DNA from: JAEUTH01 sp044230205
GTDB lineage: Bacteria > Bacteroidota > Bacteroidia > AKYH767-A > OLB10
Direction: 5' to 3'
DNA length: 64,000 nt
NCBI GenBank assembly: GCA_044230205.1
Contig: JBGARN010000004.1
Coordinates: 15,462 to 79,461 of the forward strand
Shown: one piece after another, positions 45,823 to 54,814 of the stretch
How positions within the stretch are numbered: the stretch's first letter is position 1
Layout of the letters: every line of letters begins with the position of its first letter
The notes under the pieces: model-generated
Seen by the model: the letters and a program-made list of their open reading frames with translations, nothing else
Database searches by the model: none
Told to the model about the DNA's origin: nothing
Translations under genes and position numbers: made by a program

Positions 45823-46191
45823 TTAAAGATTCCTGTCCATCAATTTGTAATAGGAAAGGAATACAATGGAAAGCAGTGCTGAAAAAATCAGCTCGATATA
45901 ATTGACATCATTAATAAACGTGCGCATAATTTCATTGCTGCAAAACACAAGTGTAAATAACACTGCGCCCCATTTTTTCATATGCCAGACACCAACAAGA
46001 GCAATAAACCGCAACGAAATAATTGTTCCGAAAAGGGCAGGATAACCAATTCCTAATTGCTTGATAAAAGGGGAAAAAATATTAGGAAAGGAAATTAATA
46101 TACCCACGTAACCCAAAATACAGGCAATGGAAATAAGTACGGGGCGCTTTTGTGCAACTATCAAGGGATCTGATATTTTAAGATAAACCAA
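45823..46191 (-). CDS. Small four-helix membrane protein of unknown function
   Basis: A 122-residue protein with four hydrophobic segments (about residues 17-37, 47-68, 73-92 and 98-117), so an integral inner membrane protein. The start appears to be TTG at 46191 with an in-frame TAA two codons before it. It follows the MacB-like permease gene by 12 bases on the same strand and is probably co-transcribed. I do not recognise the family. Confidence 0.6.
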   Translation of the reverse strand: MVYLKISDPLIVAQKRPVLISIACILGYVGILISFPNIFSPFIKQLGIGYPALFGTIISLRFIALVGVWHMKKWGAVLFTLVFCSNEIMRTFINDVNYIELIFSALLSIVFLSYYKLMDRNL

Positions 46192-46203
46192 ATTTTATAA
46201 CAA

Positions 46204-47460
46204 TTAATTGCTTCTGATGGCTTCCACGGGATCTAACTGTGAGGCTGTATAGGCCGGAATAAATCCGCTGATCACACCAATCTGCACAGATATAGTCAGC
46301 GCCAGAACAATATTAGCAAGGTTTAGCGTTACCGGAAAAGGCAACACATCCATGTATGTTAAAACCTCGGTACCTGCGTACACCATCAGCAATCCCATTG
46401 TTCCGCCAAGCAGGCATAACAGCACACCTTCAAATAAAAACTGAAGCAGTATGAAATAATTTTTTGCACCTAATGATTTCTGGATACCGATAAGGTTGGT
46501 ACGTTCTTTTACAGAAACAAAAAGAATATTGGCAATTCCAAATCCCCCTACAAGTATTGAAAATCCGCCAATCACCCATCCTGCAATATTAAGTACATCA
46601 AAAATTCCGGTTATACTTTGTATAAGCATCTTCGATTCATTAATGGCAAAATTATCCTCGTCCATTGGACGCAACCTGCGCACCGAACGCATGGCTACAC
46701 GCAACTCTTCCACCAAAGCATCATTACTGATATTATCTTTTCCTTTTGCATAAATAAAAGGCTGCAGACTTTCTGAATTTAAGTCGAGAATATTTCTGCC
46801 GTAATTGATAGGAGCCAGCACCAGGTTATCAAAATCTTCACCCAGTGCATCATCACCTTTTTTCTTAAACACGCCTATAATGGTAAGCTTGCGTCCACGT
46901 GCAGTTAGTTGCTGCCCAACCGGGTTCATAAACGGAAACAGGTTTTGAGCTATTTCATGACCTATAATGCAAACCGGGCGACCTGCCGCTGATTCGATAT
47001 CGGTAAAATACCGGCCCTGTGAAAGTTCGAATGCATTTACCTGGTAGAAATCATGCGAAGCAAAGAGTATGGTTGCGCCTTCGGCAGTGGAGCTGTTGTA
47101 TTTTAAAACCTGGTTATCGGCCACCACCTGGAACACAAAAGTTTTAAAACTGGTGGTGCGGTATTCCAGTTGCTCCATTTCTTTTATGGTTGGCAATGGA
47201 CGCTTAAAATATTTCCACCAGGCATAGTTAGGATCGGTAAATGTCCATGGCCATTTTTGAACATACAATGTATTATCGCCCAATGACTTTATGCTGTCGC
47301 TGATGCTTTTTTGCAAAGCATCAACAAACGTAAACACAGCTATAATTGCAAATATGCCAATGCTGACACCGAGCAATGATAAAAAGGTGCGCAGTTTGTT
47401 TACACGCATGGCATGTAATGCAAACTGTAAGCTTTCATTAAAGAGTTTTAGAAAAAGCAT
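46204..47460 (-). CDS. MacB-like ABC transporter permease
   Basis: A 418-residue permease with one N-terminal helix (LSLLGVSIGIFAIIAVF), a MacB periplasmic core domain (about residues 45-260) and three C-terminal helices with the FtsX phrase ERTNLIGIQKSLGAKN. No ATPase is encoded beside it, so it must share one from elsewhere. In Bacteroidota such orphan permeases usually come in sets; here the only neighbour is a small membrane protein. The substrate is unknown. Confidence 0.88.
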   Translation of the reverse strand: MLFLKLFNESLQFALHAMRVNKLRTFLSLLGVSIGIFAIIAVFTFVDALQKSISDSIKSLGDNTLYVQKWPWTFTDPNYAWWKYFKRPLPTIKEMEQLEYRTTSFKTFVFQVVADNQVLKYNSSTAEGATILFASHDFYQVNAFELSQGRYFTDIESAAGRPVCIIGHEIAQNLFPFMNPVGQQLTARGRKLTIIGVFKKKGDDALGEDFDNLVLAPINYGRNILDLNSESLQPFIYAKGKDNISNDALVEELRVAMRSVRRLRPMDEDNFAINESKMLIQSITGIFDVLNIAGWVIGGFSILVGGFGIANILFVSVKERTNLIGIQKSLGAKNYFILLQFLFEGVLLCLLGGTMGLLMVYAGTEVLTYMDVLPFPVTLNLANIVLALTISVQIGVISGFIPAYTASQLDPVEAIRSN

Positions 47461-47472
47461 GCTTTATTTTTG

Positions 47473-47522
47473 ATGTGTCGATTTTTTTTAATGTGCTGAT
47501 GTGTCGATGTAAAAATGTGCTG
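47473..47522. repeat. Degenerate octamer repeat ATGTGCTG/ATGTGTCG
   Basis: The octamers ATGTGCTG (47491), ATGTGTCG (47499), ATGTAAAA (47507) and ATGTGCTG (47515) follow one another, with another ATGTGTCG at 47473. This is a short tandem repeat just upstream of the permease start at 47460 and could affect its leader. Confidence 0.6.
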
Positions 47523-47620
47523 ATTTACAGATCGCATTAAATCTCTAAGTTTTATTTATCTTTTTAGACAAATGTAATTTCTTATTGTTACACACATCAT
47601 TGGTGCAGGGACTTTTAGCA

Positions 47621-48406
47621 TTAAACATAAATCTCGCCAATCATATACAATCGTGCATTACCGCTCAGCAGCACTCTATCACCTGCCAATTCACAAATTA
47701 AATCACCACCCCGTTTGCTGATTTGTTTAGCTTTAAGCTTAGGCTTGCCAAGCCTGGCTGCCCAATAGGGAGTAAATTTTGTGTGTGCTGAACCTGTTAC
47801 CGGGTCTTCATTAACTCCTGAAGATGGAAAAAAGCAGCGCGATACAAAATCAACATCATTGCCCGGTGCTGTGGTGATTACACCATGCTTCGAAACTTTT
47901 TTCAAAGCTTCAAAATCAGGTTGAAGATTTTCAATTTCTTTTTGTGATTTGAATATGGCCACCAAATCATTTTTATGCCAGAATAATTCAACAGGTTCAC
48001 CACCCAAAGCCAATGCCACATCAGCACGAAGTTCAGTTGGTGTTAGTGGTGAAGCAGGGAAATCAAGTGTAAGCATTTCGCCATACTTTTTTACAGTTAA
48101 CAGTCCGCTCAGCGATTGGAACTCAATTTTATCTCCTTTAAAACCTAAACAATTAAAAAGCACAAATGCTGAAGCAAGCGTTGCATGCCCGCACAATTCA
48201 ACTTCAACTTCAGGTGTAAACCAGCGTATGCGGTAGCCGTTATTTTCTTTTACAAAAAATACAGTTTCAGCCAGGTTATTTTCTGCAGCAATTTGCTGCA
48301 TCAGATCATCAGTTAACCATTCTTCTAAAGGAACCACTGCTGCAGGGTTACCGCCAAAAAGTTTATCAGTAAATGCATCTATGTGGTAAAGTTTATAGGT
48401 ATTCAT
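47621..48406 (-). CDS. PhzF family isomerase-like protein
   Basis: A 261-residue two-domain protein of the PhzF/diaminopimelate-epimerase fold. Diagnostic phrases are YHIDAFTDKLFGGNPAAVVPL, NNLAETVFF (with the catalytic Glu), WFTPEVEVELCGHATLA and NEDPVTGSAHT, each given in part. Members isomerise small molecules such as dihydro-hydroxyanthranilate, but most have no known substrate. There is no phenazine gene cluster around it, so no phenazine role is implied. Confidence 0.9.
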   Translation of the reverse strand: MNTYKLYHIDAFTDKLFGGNPAAVVPLEEWLTDDLMQQIAAENNLAETVFFVKENNGYRIRWFTPEVEVELCGHATLASAFVLFNCLGFKGDKIEFQSLSGLLTVKKYGEMLTLDFPASPLTPTELRADVALALGGEPVELFWHKNDLVAIFKSQKEIENLQPDFEALKKVSKHGVITTAPGNDVDFVSRCFFPSSGVNEDPVTGSAHTKFTPYWAARLGKPKLKAKQISKRGGDLICELAGDRVLLSGNARLYMIGEIYV

Positions 48407-48587
48407 TTTGATTTGAAATTTTATTCAATCACAATGATTAGAAAATATTTTGGTTGTTTATGGTTTTGAGAAATTGATTTATCCGTGAATTGTTATGTTC
48501 CTGAAATTTGATGGTTTAAAAAAAAGACCATTTGCATCTTGATAATTGTGAGTACCAAAACTTCAGGCACGAAACCGTTTTTCTTTG

Positions 48588-48618
48588 TTGCGCAATGCTT
48601 TTTAATTCTCTAACATTG
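48588..48618 (+). promoter_or_regulatory. Putative purH promoter
   Basis: TTG at 48588-48590 (with TTTG just before it at 48584-48587), a 20-base spacer and TAACATTG at 48611-48618, one mismatch from TAnnTTTG, make a good Bacteroidota promoter. The leader before the purH ATG (48632, or 48641 two codons later) is very short. No PurR-type operator was recognised. Confidence 0.42.
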
Positions 48619-48631
48619 CAGTGGTTTTTTA

Positions 48632-50212
48632 ATGGCCTTAATGAGCTCCTCCAAAATAATTAAATCTGCGCTTATTTCAGTTTATCACAAAGACGGCTTA
48701 GCTCCTGTAATTGAGGCTTTGCATGCCCTTGGTGTAACTTTATATGCTACCGGTGGCACGCAAACTTTTATTGAGGAAATGAAAATTCCAGTAGTGCCGG
48801 TTGAAGATTTAACTGCTTATCCTTCTATTCTTGGTGGCAGGGTTAAAACCTTACACCCTAAAATTTTTGGTGGAATACTGAGCCGAAGGGCTAATGCCGA
48901 GGATATTGCTCAGATTGAGGAATACGAAATCCCTGAGTTGGATCTGGTGATTGTTGATCTTTATCCTTTTGAAGACACGGTAAAAGAAATCGCAGCAAAC
49001 AGCTCCCTCTCCTTTGTAGAGGGCAAGGGTGAGGATACAATTATTGAAAAGATTGACATCGGGGGCATTTCATTGATCAGGGCTGCTGCAAAAAACTTCA
49101 GTGATGTGGTGATCATTCCATCCTTGAATGATTACAGCTGGTTGCTGAGTGTACTTAAGGAACAAAAGGGCGAAACTACCATAGAGCAGCGCAAAATGCA
49201 GGCTGCAAAGGCATTTGCAGTTTCATCTCATTATGATACAGCTATTTATAAGTGGTTTGCGGGTTCACTGCCGAAAGAAGAAGGCCGGGTTGAGGTCTTT
49301 AAGCAAAGTATTATGACTTCAATGCCATTGCGTTATGGCGAGAATCCGCATCAGAGGGGAACGTTTTTTGGCAATATGGATGAGGTGTTTGAAAAGCTGA
49401 CAGGGAAAGAATTATCGTACAATAACCTGCTGGACATTGATGCCGCAATAAGTTTGATGGCTGAGTTTGAAGAGCCAACTATTGCCATCCTTAAGCATAA
49501 TAATGCCTGTGGGTGTGCTTCGCGAAATGACCTTGCCGATGCATGGCAGGCTGCCCTGGCTGGCGACCCGATAAGTGCTTTTGGTGGCGTGATTATTGCC
49601 AACAGAAAAATCAATGCAGCTGTTGCTGCTGAAATGAATAAATTGTTTTTTGAAGTTTTAATTGCACCTGGTTTTGAAAAAGAAGCAATAGCGTTGCTTA
49701 CAGAAAAGAAAAACAGGATTTTATTGCAGCTGAAAAAATTTGAATACCCCCAACAGCAATTCCGAACAGTACTGAATGGTGTTTTAATTCAGGACAGAGA
49801 TCTTGAATTAGGGCTTGAACAGGCAAAAGTGGTTACATCCAAATCGCCCAATGAAACAGAAAAAAGCGACCTTGCTTTTGCTATGAAGATTTGCAAGCAC
49901 AGTAAATCAAATACCATAGTTCTTGTTAAAAACAAACAGTTGCTTGGCAGTGGTGTAGGAATGACATCGCGTGTGGATGCCCTTAAACATGCAATTGCCA
50001 AAGCAAATGAGTTTGGCTTCAGCTTGAATGGTGCCGGCATGGCAAGCGATGCATTTTTCCCCTTCCCTGATTGTGTAGAGATTGCTGGTAATGCCGGCAT
50101 CAGGTCGGTGATACACCCGGGTGGTTCTATAAAAGATCAGTTGTCCATTGACTATTGCAATAAGCATGACATGGCCATGATGATTACAGGTGTTAGACAT
50201 TTTAAACATTAA
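48632..50212 (+). CDS. purH: Bifunctional AICAR transformylase / IMP cyclohydrolase, with in-frame repeat insertion
   Basis: Catalyses the last two steps of purine synthesis to IMP. The N-terminal MGS-like cyclohydrolase domain (about residues 8-190) shows LISVYHKDGL, LYATGGTQTF, GGRVKTLHPKIFGGIL and IDIGGISLIRAAAKNF. The C-terminal transformylase domain has RYGENPHQRG and the catalytic Lys-His pair in LKHNNACG. At about residues 123-135, between the strand LYPFEDTV and the EKIDIGG loop, the extra segment NSSLSFVEGKGE is coded by a dispersed repeat (49003-49034). Relatives have a short link here. The enzyme must tolerate it, since the gene is otherwise intact. A later in-frame ATG at 48641 is also possible. 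Confidence 0.95.
   Translation: MALMSSSKIIKSALISVYHKDGLAPVIEALHALGVTLYATGGTQTFIEEMKIPVVPVEDLTAYPSILGGRVKTLHPKIFGGILSRRANAEDIAQIEEYEIPELDLVIVDLYPFEDTVKEIAANSSLSFVEGKGEDTIIEKIDIGGISLIRAAAKNFSDVVIIPSLNDYSWLLSVLKEQKGETTIEQRKMQAAKAFAVSSHYDTAIYKWFAGSLPKEEGRVEVFKQSIMTSMPLRYGENPHQRGTFFGNMDEVFEKLTGKELSYNNLLDIDAAISLMAEFEEPTIAILKHNNACGCASRNDLADAWQAALAGDPISAFGGVIIANRKINAAVAAEMNKLFFEVLIAPGFEKEAIALLTEKKNRILLQLKKFEYPQQQFRTVLNGVLIQDRDLELGLEQAKVVTSKSPNETEKSDLAFAMKICKHSKSNTIVLVKNKQLLGSGVGMTSRVDALKHAIAKANEFGFSLNGAGMASDAFFPFPDCVEIAGNAGIRSVIHPGGSIKDQLSIDYCNKHDMAMMITGVRHFKH
49003..49034. repeat. Dispersed repeat element inside purH
   Basis: The 32 bases begin CTCCCTCTCCTTTGTAGAGG and end in AAGGGTGAGG. They contain the inverted repeat CCCTCT (49005-49010) and AGAGGG (49018-49023). 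I know this sequence type as a very common dispersed repeat of Bacteroidota genomes, usually between genes. Here it is in frame and encodes SSLSFVEGKGE. Confidence 0.75.
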
Positions 50213-50345
50213 GCTTCATAAGCTGTATCGGCAGGTTGTAATGTTTAGTTTTTTGGAAAAAAAAATAATAATCACAGATAAGAAATTTCATATTTGCGCA
50301 TTAATAATAGTAAATCAGTAAGAATAAAATAAGCGAGACAAATAC

Positions 50346-51368
50346 ATGGGACTATTTGATATACTCACGCAGGAAATTGCAATTGACCTGGGAACCGCCA
50401 ATACACTTATTATTCACAATGATAAAGTAGTAGTGGATGAGCCTTCAATTGTGGCTATTGACCGTACATCGGGCAAAGTGCTTGCAGTGGGCAAGCAGGC
50501 GCAGATGATGCATGGTAAAACCCATGAAAATATCAAAACCGTTCGTCCTTTAAAGGATGGCGTAATTGCCGATTTTGATGCAGCCGAGCACATGATACGC
50601 GGCATGATTAAAATGATAAATCTTGGAAGCAAGGTTTTTCAGCCTTCGCTGCGCATGGTAATTTGCATTCCATCGGGTATTACCGAAGTTGAAAAACGTG
50701 CAGTACGTGATTCGGCCGAACATGCCGGAGCAAAAGAAGTTTACCTGATTCATGAGCCCATGGCTGCAGCAATAGGTATTGGTATTGATGTGGAGGAGCC
50801 TATGGGCAACATGATTATTGATATTGGTGGTGGTACCAGCGAAATTGCAGTTATAGCTTTGGGAGGTATTGTGTGCGATCAGTCTATTCGTGTAGCTGGC
50901 GATGGCTTTACATCGGATATTTGGGACTATATGCGCAGGCAGCATAACATATTAATCGGTGAGCGCAGTGCAGAGCGCATTAAAATTGAAGTAGGCTCTG
51001 CATTACCAGAACTGGAAAATCCTCCCTCAGATTTTGCAGTGCATGGTCGCGACCTTATGAATGGTATACCGAAAGAAATTACAGTTTCATATACCGAGGT
51101 TGCACATGCTCTTGATAAATCAATTTCGAAAATTGAAGAGGCTATTTTGAAAGCGCTTGAAATGACACCTCCTGAATTAAGCGCTGATATTTACCGCACC
51201 GGAATCTATCTTACAGGTGGTGGTGCTTTGCTGCGCGGCCTGGATAAGCGCATTTCAATGAAAACAAAATTGCCTGTGCATGTTGCCGAAGATCCGCTTC
51301 GCGCAGTGGTACGTGGCACCGGCATAGCTTTAAAAAATATCGGCCGCTTTAAATTCCTCATTCCGTAA
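50346..51368 (+). CDS. mreB: Rod-shape-determining protein MreB
   Basis: A 340-residue actin homologue that forms filaments under the inner membrane and guides sidewall peptidoglycan synthesis. The ATPase motifs are AIDLGTANT (phosphate 1), IDIGGGTSEIAVI (phosphate 2) and TGGGALLRGLD (adenosine). Length is normal. It opens the cell-shape operon mreB-mreC-mreD-mrdA-rodA and implies a rod-shaped or curved cell. Confidence 0.97.
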   Translation: MGLFDILTQEIAIDLGTANTLIIHNDKVVVDEPSIVAIDRTSGKVLAVGKQAQMMHGKTHENIKTVRPLKDGVIADFDAAEHMIRGMIKMINLGSKVFQPSLRMVICIPSGITEVEKRAVRDSAEHAGAKEVYLIHEPMAAAIGIGIDVEEPMGNMIIDIGGGTSEIAVIALGGIVCDQSIRVAGDGFTSDIWDYMRRQHNILIGERSAERIKIEVGSALPELENPPSDFAVHGRDLMNGIPKEITVSYTEVAHALDKSISKIEEAILKALEMTPPELSADIYRTGIYLTGGGALLRGLDKRISMKTKLPVHVAEDPLRAVVRGTGIALKNIGRFKFLIP

Positions 51369-51391
51369 ACGTATTATATCATTCACAATCA

Positions 51392-51429
51392 GCAGTTGGC
51401 AACTGCACGGTTGCTGCAGTTAATTGCAG
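51392..51429. repeat. Two adjacent hairpins in the mreB-mreC spacer
   Basis: GCAGTT (51392-51397), loop GGC, AACTGC (51401-51406) makes a 6-bp hairpin; CTGCA (51414-51418), a 6-base loop and TGCAG (51425-51429) make a second. There is no T run, so this is not a classic terminator. It could tune mreC expression or mRNA stability relative to mreB. Confidence 0.5.
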
Positions 51430-51471
51430 GTATTGTTTGAATATTTTTGCTGATCAATTGCAAAAGCACAC

Positions 51472-52314
51472 ATGCGCAATCTGTTTCTACTCATCTGGCA
51501 AAATAATTTTTTTATACTCTTTATCCTGTTACAGGGGGTTAGTTTTTACCTGATAGTTGATGAACAAAAGTTCCACCAGGCTTCGGTATTAAACTCTGCA
51601 AACTCAACGGTGGCAAACATCATGGCAACGGTAAACCAGGCTAAAGATTACCTGGCATTGCGTGAAAACAATGAATTGCTCGCTGCTGAAAATGCTGAGC
51701 TGAAAAAAACGGACAGCACCAAATTTTTTGACCTAAGTACACAACAAGCAGTTGTTACTGATACTAATTATCTTATTCAATATACTTATACGGTAGCCAA
51801 AGTGGTAAATAACAACTTTAATAAACGCAACAATTTTCTTACGCTTAATAAAGGCACTAAGAATGGAGTTTATCCTGATATGGGTGTAATATCAGCAGCA
51901 GGAGTTGTAGGAGTGGTTAAAGATGTTTCGGAGCATTTTGCTACTGTACAGTCCATATTGCATTCAAAAACAAAAGCAAGCGTTAGACTTAAAAATGGAT
52001 TCTACGGGCCTTTAACCTGGGATGGAACCGATCCGCGTTTTGCAACGCTTAGTGACATATCGGCTAATGTGCAGGTGCATAAAGGTGATACCGTCATTAC
52101 TACCTCATTTTCAACTTTATTTCCTGAAGGAGTAATGGTGGGCCGTGTAGAAAAAGTTGAAGCAAATCCCGGTGGCGATTACCTGAAGATAACAGTTCGT
52201 CTTTCTACGAATTTTAATAACCTCAGTTACGTGTATGTGGTTAACAATAAACTAAAATTAGAACAGCAAAAACTGGAAGCTAAAACTGATTCGATAGATA
52301 AGAATGCTAATTGA
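51472..52314 (+). CDS. mreC: Rod-shape-determining protein MreC
   Basis: A 280-residue periplasmic scaffold of the elongasome. One N-terminal membrane helix (about residues 10-28) is followed by a coiled-coil region (about 40-85, rich in Ala, Glu, Asn) and the MreC beta-barrel core with LTLNKGTKNGVYPDMGV and VGVV, given in part. Its end overlaps mreD by 11 bases, which supports coupled translation. Confidence 0.94.
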   Translation: MRNLFLLIWQNNFFILFILLQGVSFYLIVDEQKFHQASVLNSANSTVANIMATVNQAKDYLALRENNELLAAENAELKKTDSTKFFDLSTQQAVVTDTNYLIQYTYTVAKVVNNNFNKRNNFLTLNKGTKNGVYPDMGVISAAGVVGVVKDVSEHFATVQSILHSKTKASVRLKNGFYGPLTWDGTDPRFATLSDISANVQVHKGDTVITTSFSTLFPEGVMVGRVEKVEANPGGDYLKITVRLSTNFNNLSYVYVVNNKLKLEQQKLEAKTDSIDKNAN

Positions 52315-52822
52315 GGTATTAAAAATATTACTTCGTTTTGTTGTACTGGTGCTGGTGCAGGTTACCATCTTGAATAACATTCAGCTTAGCGGGCTTATTA
52401 ATCCGTATTTATATGTAATGTTTATCCTGGTATTACCATTCAGCATGTCACGCTCATTGGTTATGTTGTTCGCTATGATAACGGGCGTAGTAGTAGGAGT
52501 ATTTACCAACACTGCCGGTTTACATGCAGCTGCCTGTGTTACGATGGCATTTGTAAGACCCGGTATTCTAAAGCTGCTCTCGCCCCGTGAAGGCTATGAA
52601 GCTGAAACCAAACCCACTATCAAGTACATGGGATTCCGATGGTTTTTAATTTATGCTGCCATCCTCGTTTTTATTCATCACCTGGTTTTATTTTTTCTCG
52701 AGGTTTTTCGTTTTAACGAATTTGTTACAACAATAACCCGTGTAGTATTAAGCAGTTTTTTCACACTGCTGCTGATGATTATCTCCCAGTATTTATTCAG
52801 CAAAACAAAATCTGAACGATGA
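52304..52822 (+). CDS. mreD: Rod-shape-determining protein MreD
   Basis: A 172-residue inner membrane protein with about five helices. Its position between mreC and mrdA, the size and the hydrophobic profile fit MreD; it also has the short cytosolic loop FVRPGILKLLSPREGYE typical of Bacteroidota members. Its gene overlaps mreC by 11 bases and mrdA by 4 (ATGA). Confidence 0.88.
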   Translation: MLIEVLKILLRFVVLVLVQVTILNNIQLSGLINPYLYVMFILVLPFSMSRSLVMLFAMITGVVVGVFTNTAGLHAAACVTMAFVRPGILKLLSPREGYEAETKPTIKYMGFRWFLIYAAILVFIHHLVLFFLEVFRFNEFVTTITRVVLSSFFTLLLMIISQYLFSKTKSER

Positions 52823-54666
52823 ACCGCGATTCTAATCAGCGCACCATAATCATTGCCATTTTTACTGTAGTGGTGTTCATTTATATTGCTCGTTTGTTTT
52901 ACATACAGGTGATTGACAGCAGCTATGTAGCTTCAGCCACCAACAATGTTTTGCGTTATGTTACGCAATATCCTGCGCGCGGTTTTGTTTACGACCGCAA
53001 GGGCAAGCTGACGGTTTACAATCAGCAGGTTTATGATCTTATGGTGACTCCGCGCCTGGTAAAGCAAATTGACACGAACGATTTTTGCAGCATACTGGGC
53101 ATCACCAAGGAAGACTTTGTTAAGCGTATGCTGAAAGCAAAAAACTATTCCAGGTATAAGGCATCGTTATTCGAAAAACATTTATCATCAGTTACCAATG
53201 CTAAGCTGCAGGAGAAGATGTATAAGTTTTCAGGATTTTATACTGAGCCGCGAACGATAAGAATGTATCCGCAACCTATTGCTGCACACCTGCTGGGATA
53301 CATTGGCGAGGTAGATGATAAGCTGGTAGAAAAAATGCCCTACTATAAGTCGGGCGATTATATTGGCATTTCAGGCATTGAACGTTCGTACGAAGAAGTA
53401 CTGCGTGGTAAACGCGGATTAAAAGTAGTGATGGTAGATGTGCATAATAATGTGAAAGGCCGTTTTCAGAACGGGCAATATGATTCTGCAGCTGTAGCAG
53501 GTGAAAATATTATGCTATCTATTGATGCTGATTTGCAGGCTTATGCCGAAAAGCTTATGCAGAATAAACGTGGAGGTATTGTGGCAATGGACCCATCAAC
53601 TGGCGAAATACTTGCTATGGTTACCGCTCCAACCTACGATCCCAACCTGCTGGTTGGGCGTGTGAGGGCACATAATTATGGAGTGCTGTTGCAACAGGAA
53701 GACAAGCCATTGTTTAATCGTGCAATGATGGCTTACTATCCTCCGGGCTCAACTTTTAAATTGATCAACTCACTCGTAGGTCTCGATGAAGAAGTAATTA
53801 CTGATCATACCCTTTTTGGTTGTCATGGAGGCTATGGAATCGGAAATGTTTTTGTGCATTGCCACCCTCATCCCAGCCCGGTTGATTTACGCACTGCTGT
53901 TGCTGTTTCATGTAATGCATTTTATTGCCAGACATTTAAAGCTGTGCTTGAAAATAAAAAGTACTCACGAACTGAAGATGCTTACAACGTATGGCGCGAT
54001 TATGTAATGAGTTTTGGCGTAGGCCGAAAACTGAATGTAGATTTACCGCATGAGTTAAAAGGCAATGTGCCATCATCAGCCTATTACGATAAGTTTTTTG
54101 GTAAAGGGCGGTGGAAATTTTCTACCATAATTTCGCTTTCTATCGGGCAGGGAGAATTAGGTATAACTCCGCTGCAAATGGCAAACATTACCTGCATTAT
54201 TGCCAATAAAGGATATTACTATGTTCCTCATGTTATTCATGCCATAGGTAACCGCAAGTATATACCACAAAATTTTTTAGTGAAGAATTATGCTAAAGTT
54301 AAACCTGAATATTTTGAAATGGTACACGATGGTATGCAAAAGGTTTTTGAATCTGGAACAGCACGTGCATCAGCTGTAAAAGGAATAACCATGTGCGGTA
54401 AAACCGGCACAGCACAAAATCCACATGGCGAAAATCACTCTGTATTTATGTGTTTCGCTCCGCGCGAAAATCCAAAAATAGCCGTAGCTGCATTGGTTGA
54501 AAATGCAGGACAGGGAGCCCGTTTTGCAGCGCCTATCGCCACATTATTAGTTGAAAAATATCTTACTGATAGTATTAGCGAAAATTCAAAAGCCAAAGAA
54601 AAGCGAATGCTGGATGCTGTTATTTTTAAGCAGGAAAAGGACAGTTTAAATAATGATGAAGATTAA
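52819..54666 (+). CDS. mrdA: Penicillin-binding protein 2
   Basis: A 615-residue class B transpeptidase that cross-links sidewall peptidoglycan. One N-terminal helix (about residues 9-27) is followed by the dimerisation domain with RGFVYDRKG and the transpeptidase domain: active-site S311-T-F-K314, the SCN motif in VSCNAFY, and KTGTA near residue 530. The three catalytic motifs are intact. The short C-terminal tail is acidic. In most relatives rodA follows directly; here a heptamer array and another gene intervene. Confidence 0.95.
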   Translation: MNRDSNQRTIIIAIFTVVVFIYIARLFYIQVIDSSYVASATNNVLRYVTQYPARGFVYDRKGKLTVYNQQVYDLMVTPRLVKQIDTNDFCSILGITKEDFVKRMLKAKNYSRYKASLFEKHLSSVTNAKLQEKMYKFSGFYTEPRTIRMYPQPIAAHLLGYIGEVDDKLVEKMPYYKSGDYIGISGIERSYEEVLRGKRGLKVVMVDVHNNVKGRFQNGQYDSAAVAGENIMLSIDADLQAYAEKLMQNKRGGIVAMDPSTGEILAMVTAPTYDPNLLVGRVRAHNYGVLLQQEDKPLFNRAMMAYYPPGSTFKLINSLVGLDEEVITDHTLFGCHGGYGIGNVFVHCHPHPSPVDLRTAVAVSCNAFYCQTFKAVLENKKYSRTEDAYNVWRDYVMSFGVGRKLNVDLPHELKGNVPSSAYYDKFFGKGRWKFSTIISLSIGQGELGITPLQMANITCIIANKGYYYVPHVIHAIGNRKYIPQNFLVKNYAKVKPEYFEMVHDGMQKVFESGTARASAVKGITMCGKTGTAQNPHGENHSVFMCFAPRENPKIAVAALVENAGQGARFAAPIATLLVEKYLTDSISENSKAKEKRMLDAVIFKQEKDSLNNDED

Positions 54667-54680
54667 TTTTTGGTTTCGTG

Positions 54681-54763
54681 TTTGAGGTTTGAGGTTTGAG
54701 GTTTGAGGTTTGAGGTTTGAGGTTTGAGGTTTGAGGTTTGAGGTTTGAGGTTTGAGGTTTGAG
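54681..54763. repeat. Heptamer array (TTTGAGG), about 12 copies
   Basis: Eleven full copies and one copy lacking the last base of TTTGAGG run without a mismatch, starting 14 bases after the mrdA stop. The perfect identity points to recent expansion by slippage. With the inverted copies at 55311-55338 it brackets the four-helix-bundle gene. Confidence 0.95.
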
Positions 54764-54814
54764 TAACTTTCAAAAATATGGTTTAATAATTAACCATTGT
54801 ATTTAGCAACAAAG

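Noticed and set aside
47621..48406. Phenazine biosynthesis role for the PhzF-like protein
   Set aside because: No other phz gene is nearby, and most PhzF-fold proteins in Bacteroidota are not in phenazine pathways.
50213..50345. Terminator after purH from the AAGCTTCATAAGCT dyad
   Set aside because: The stem is only five base pairs and no T run follows.
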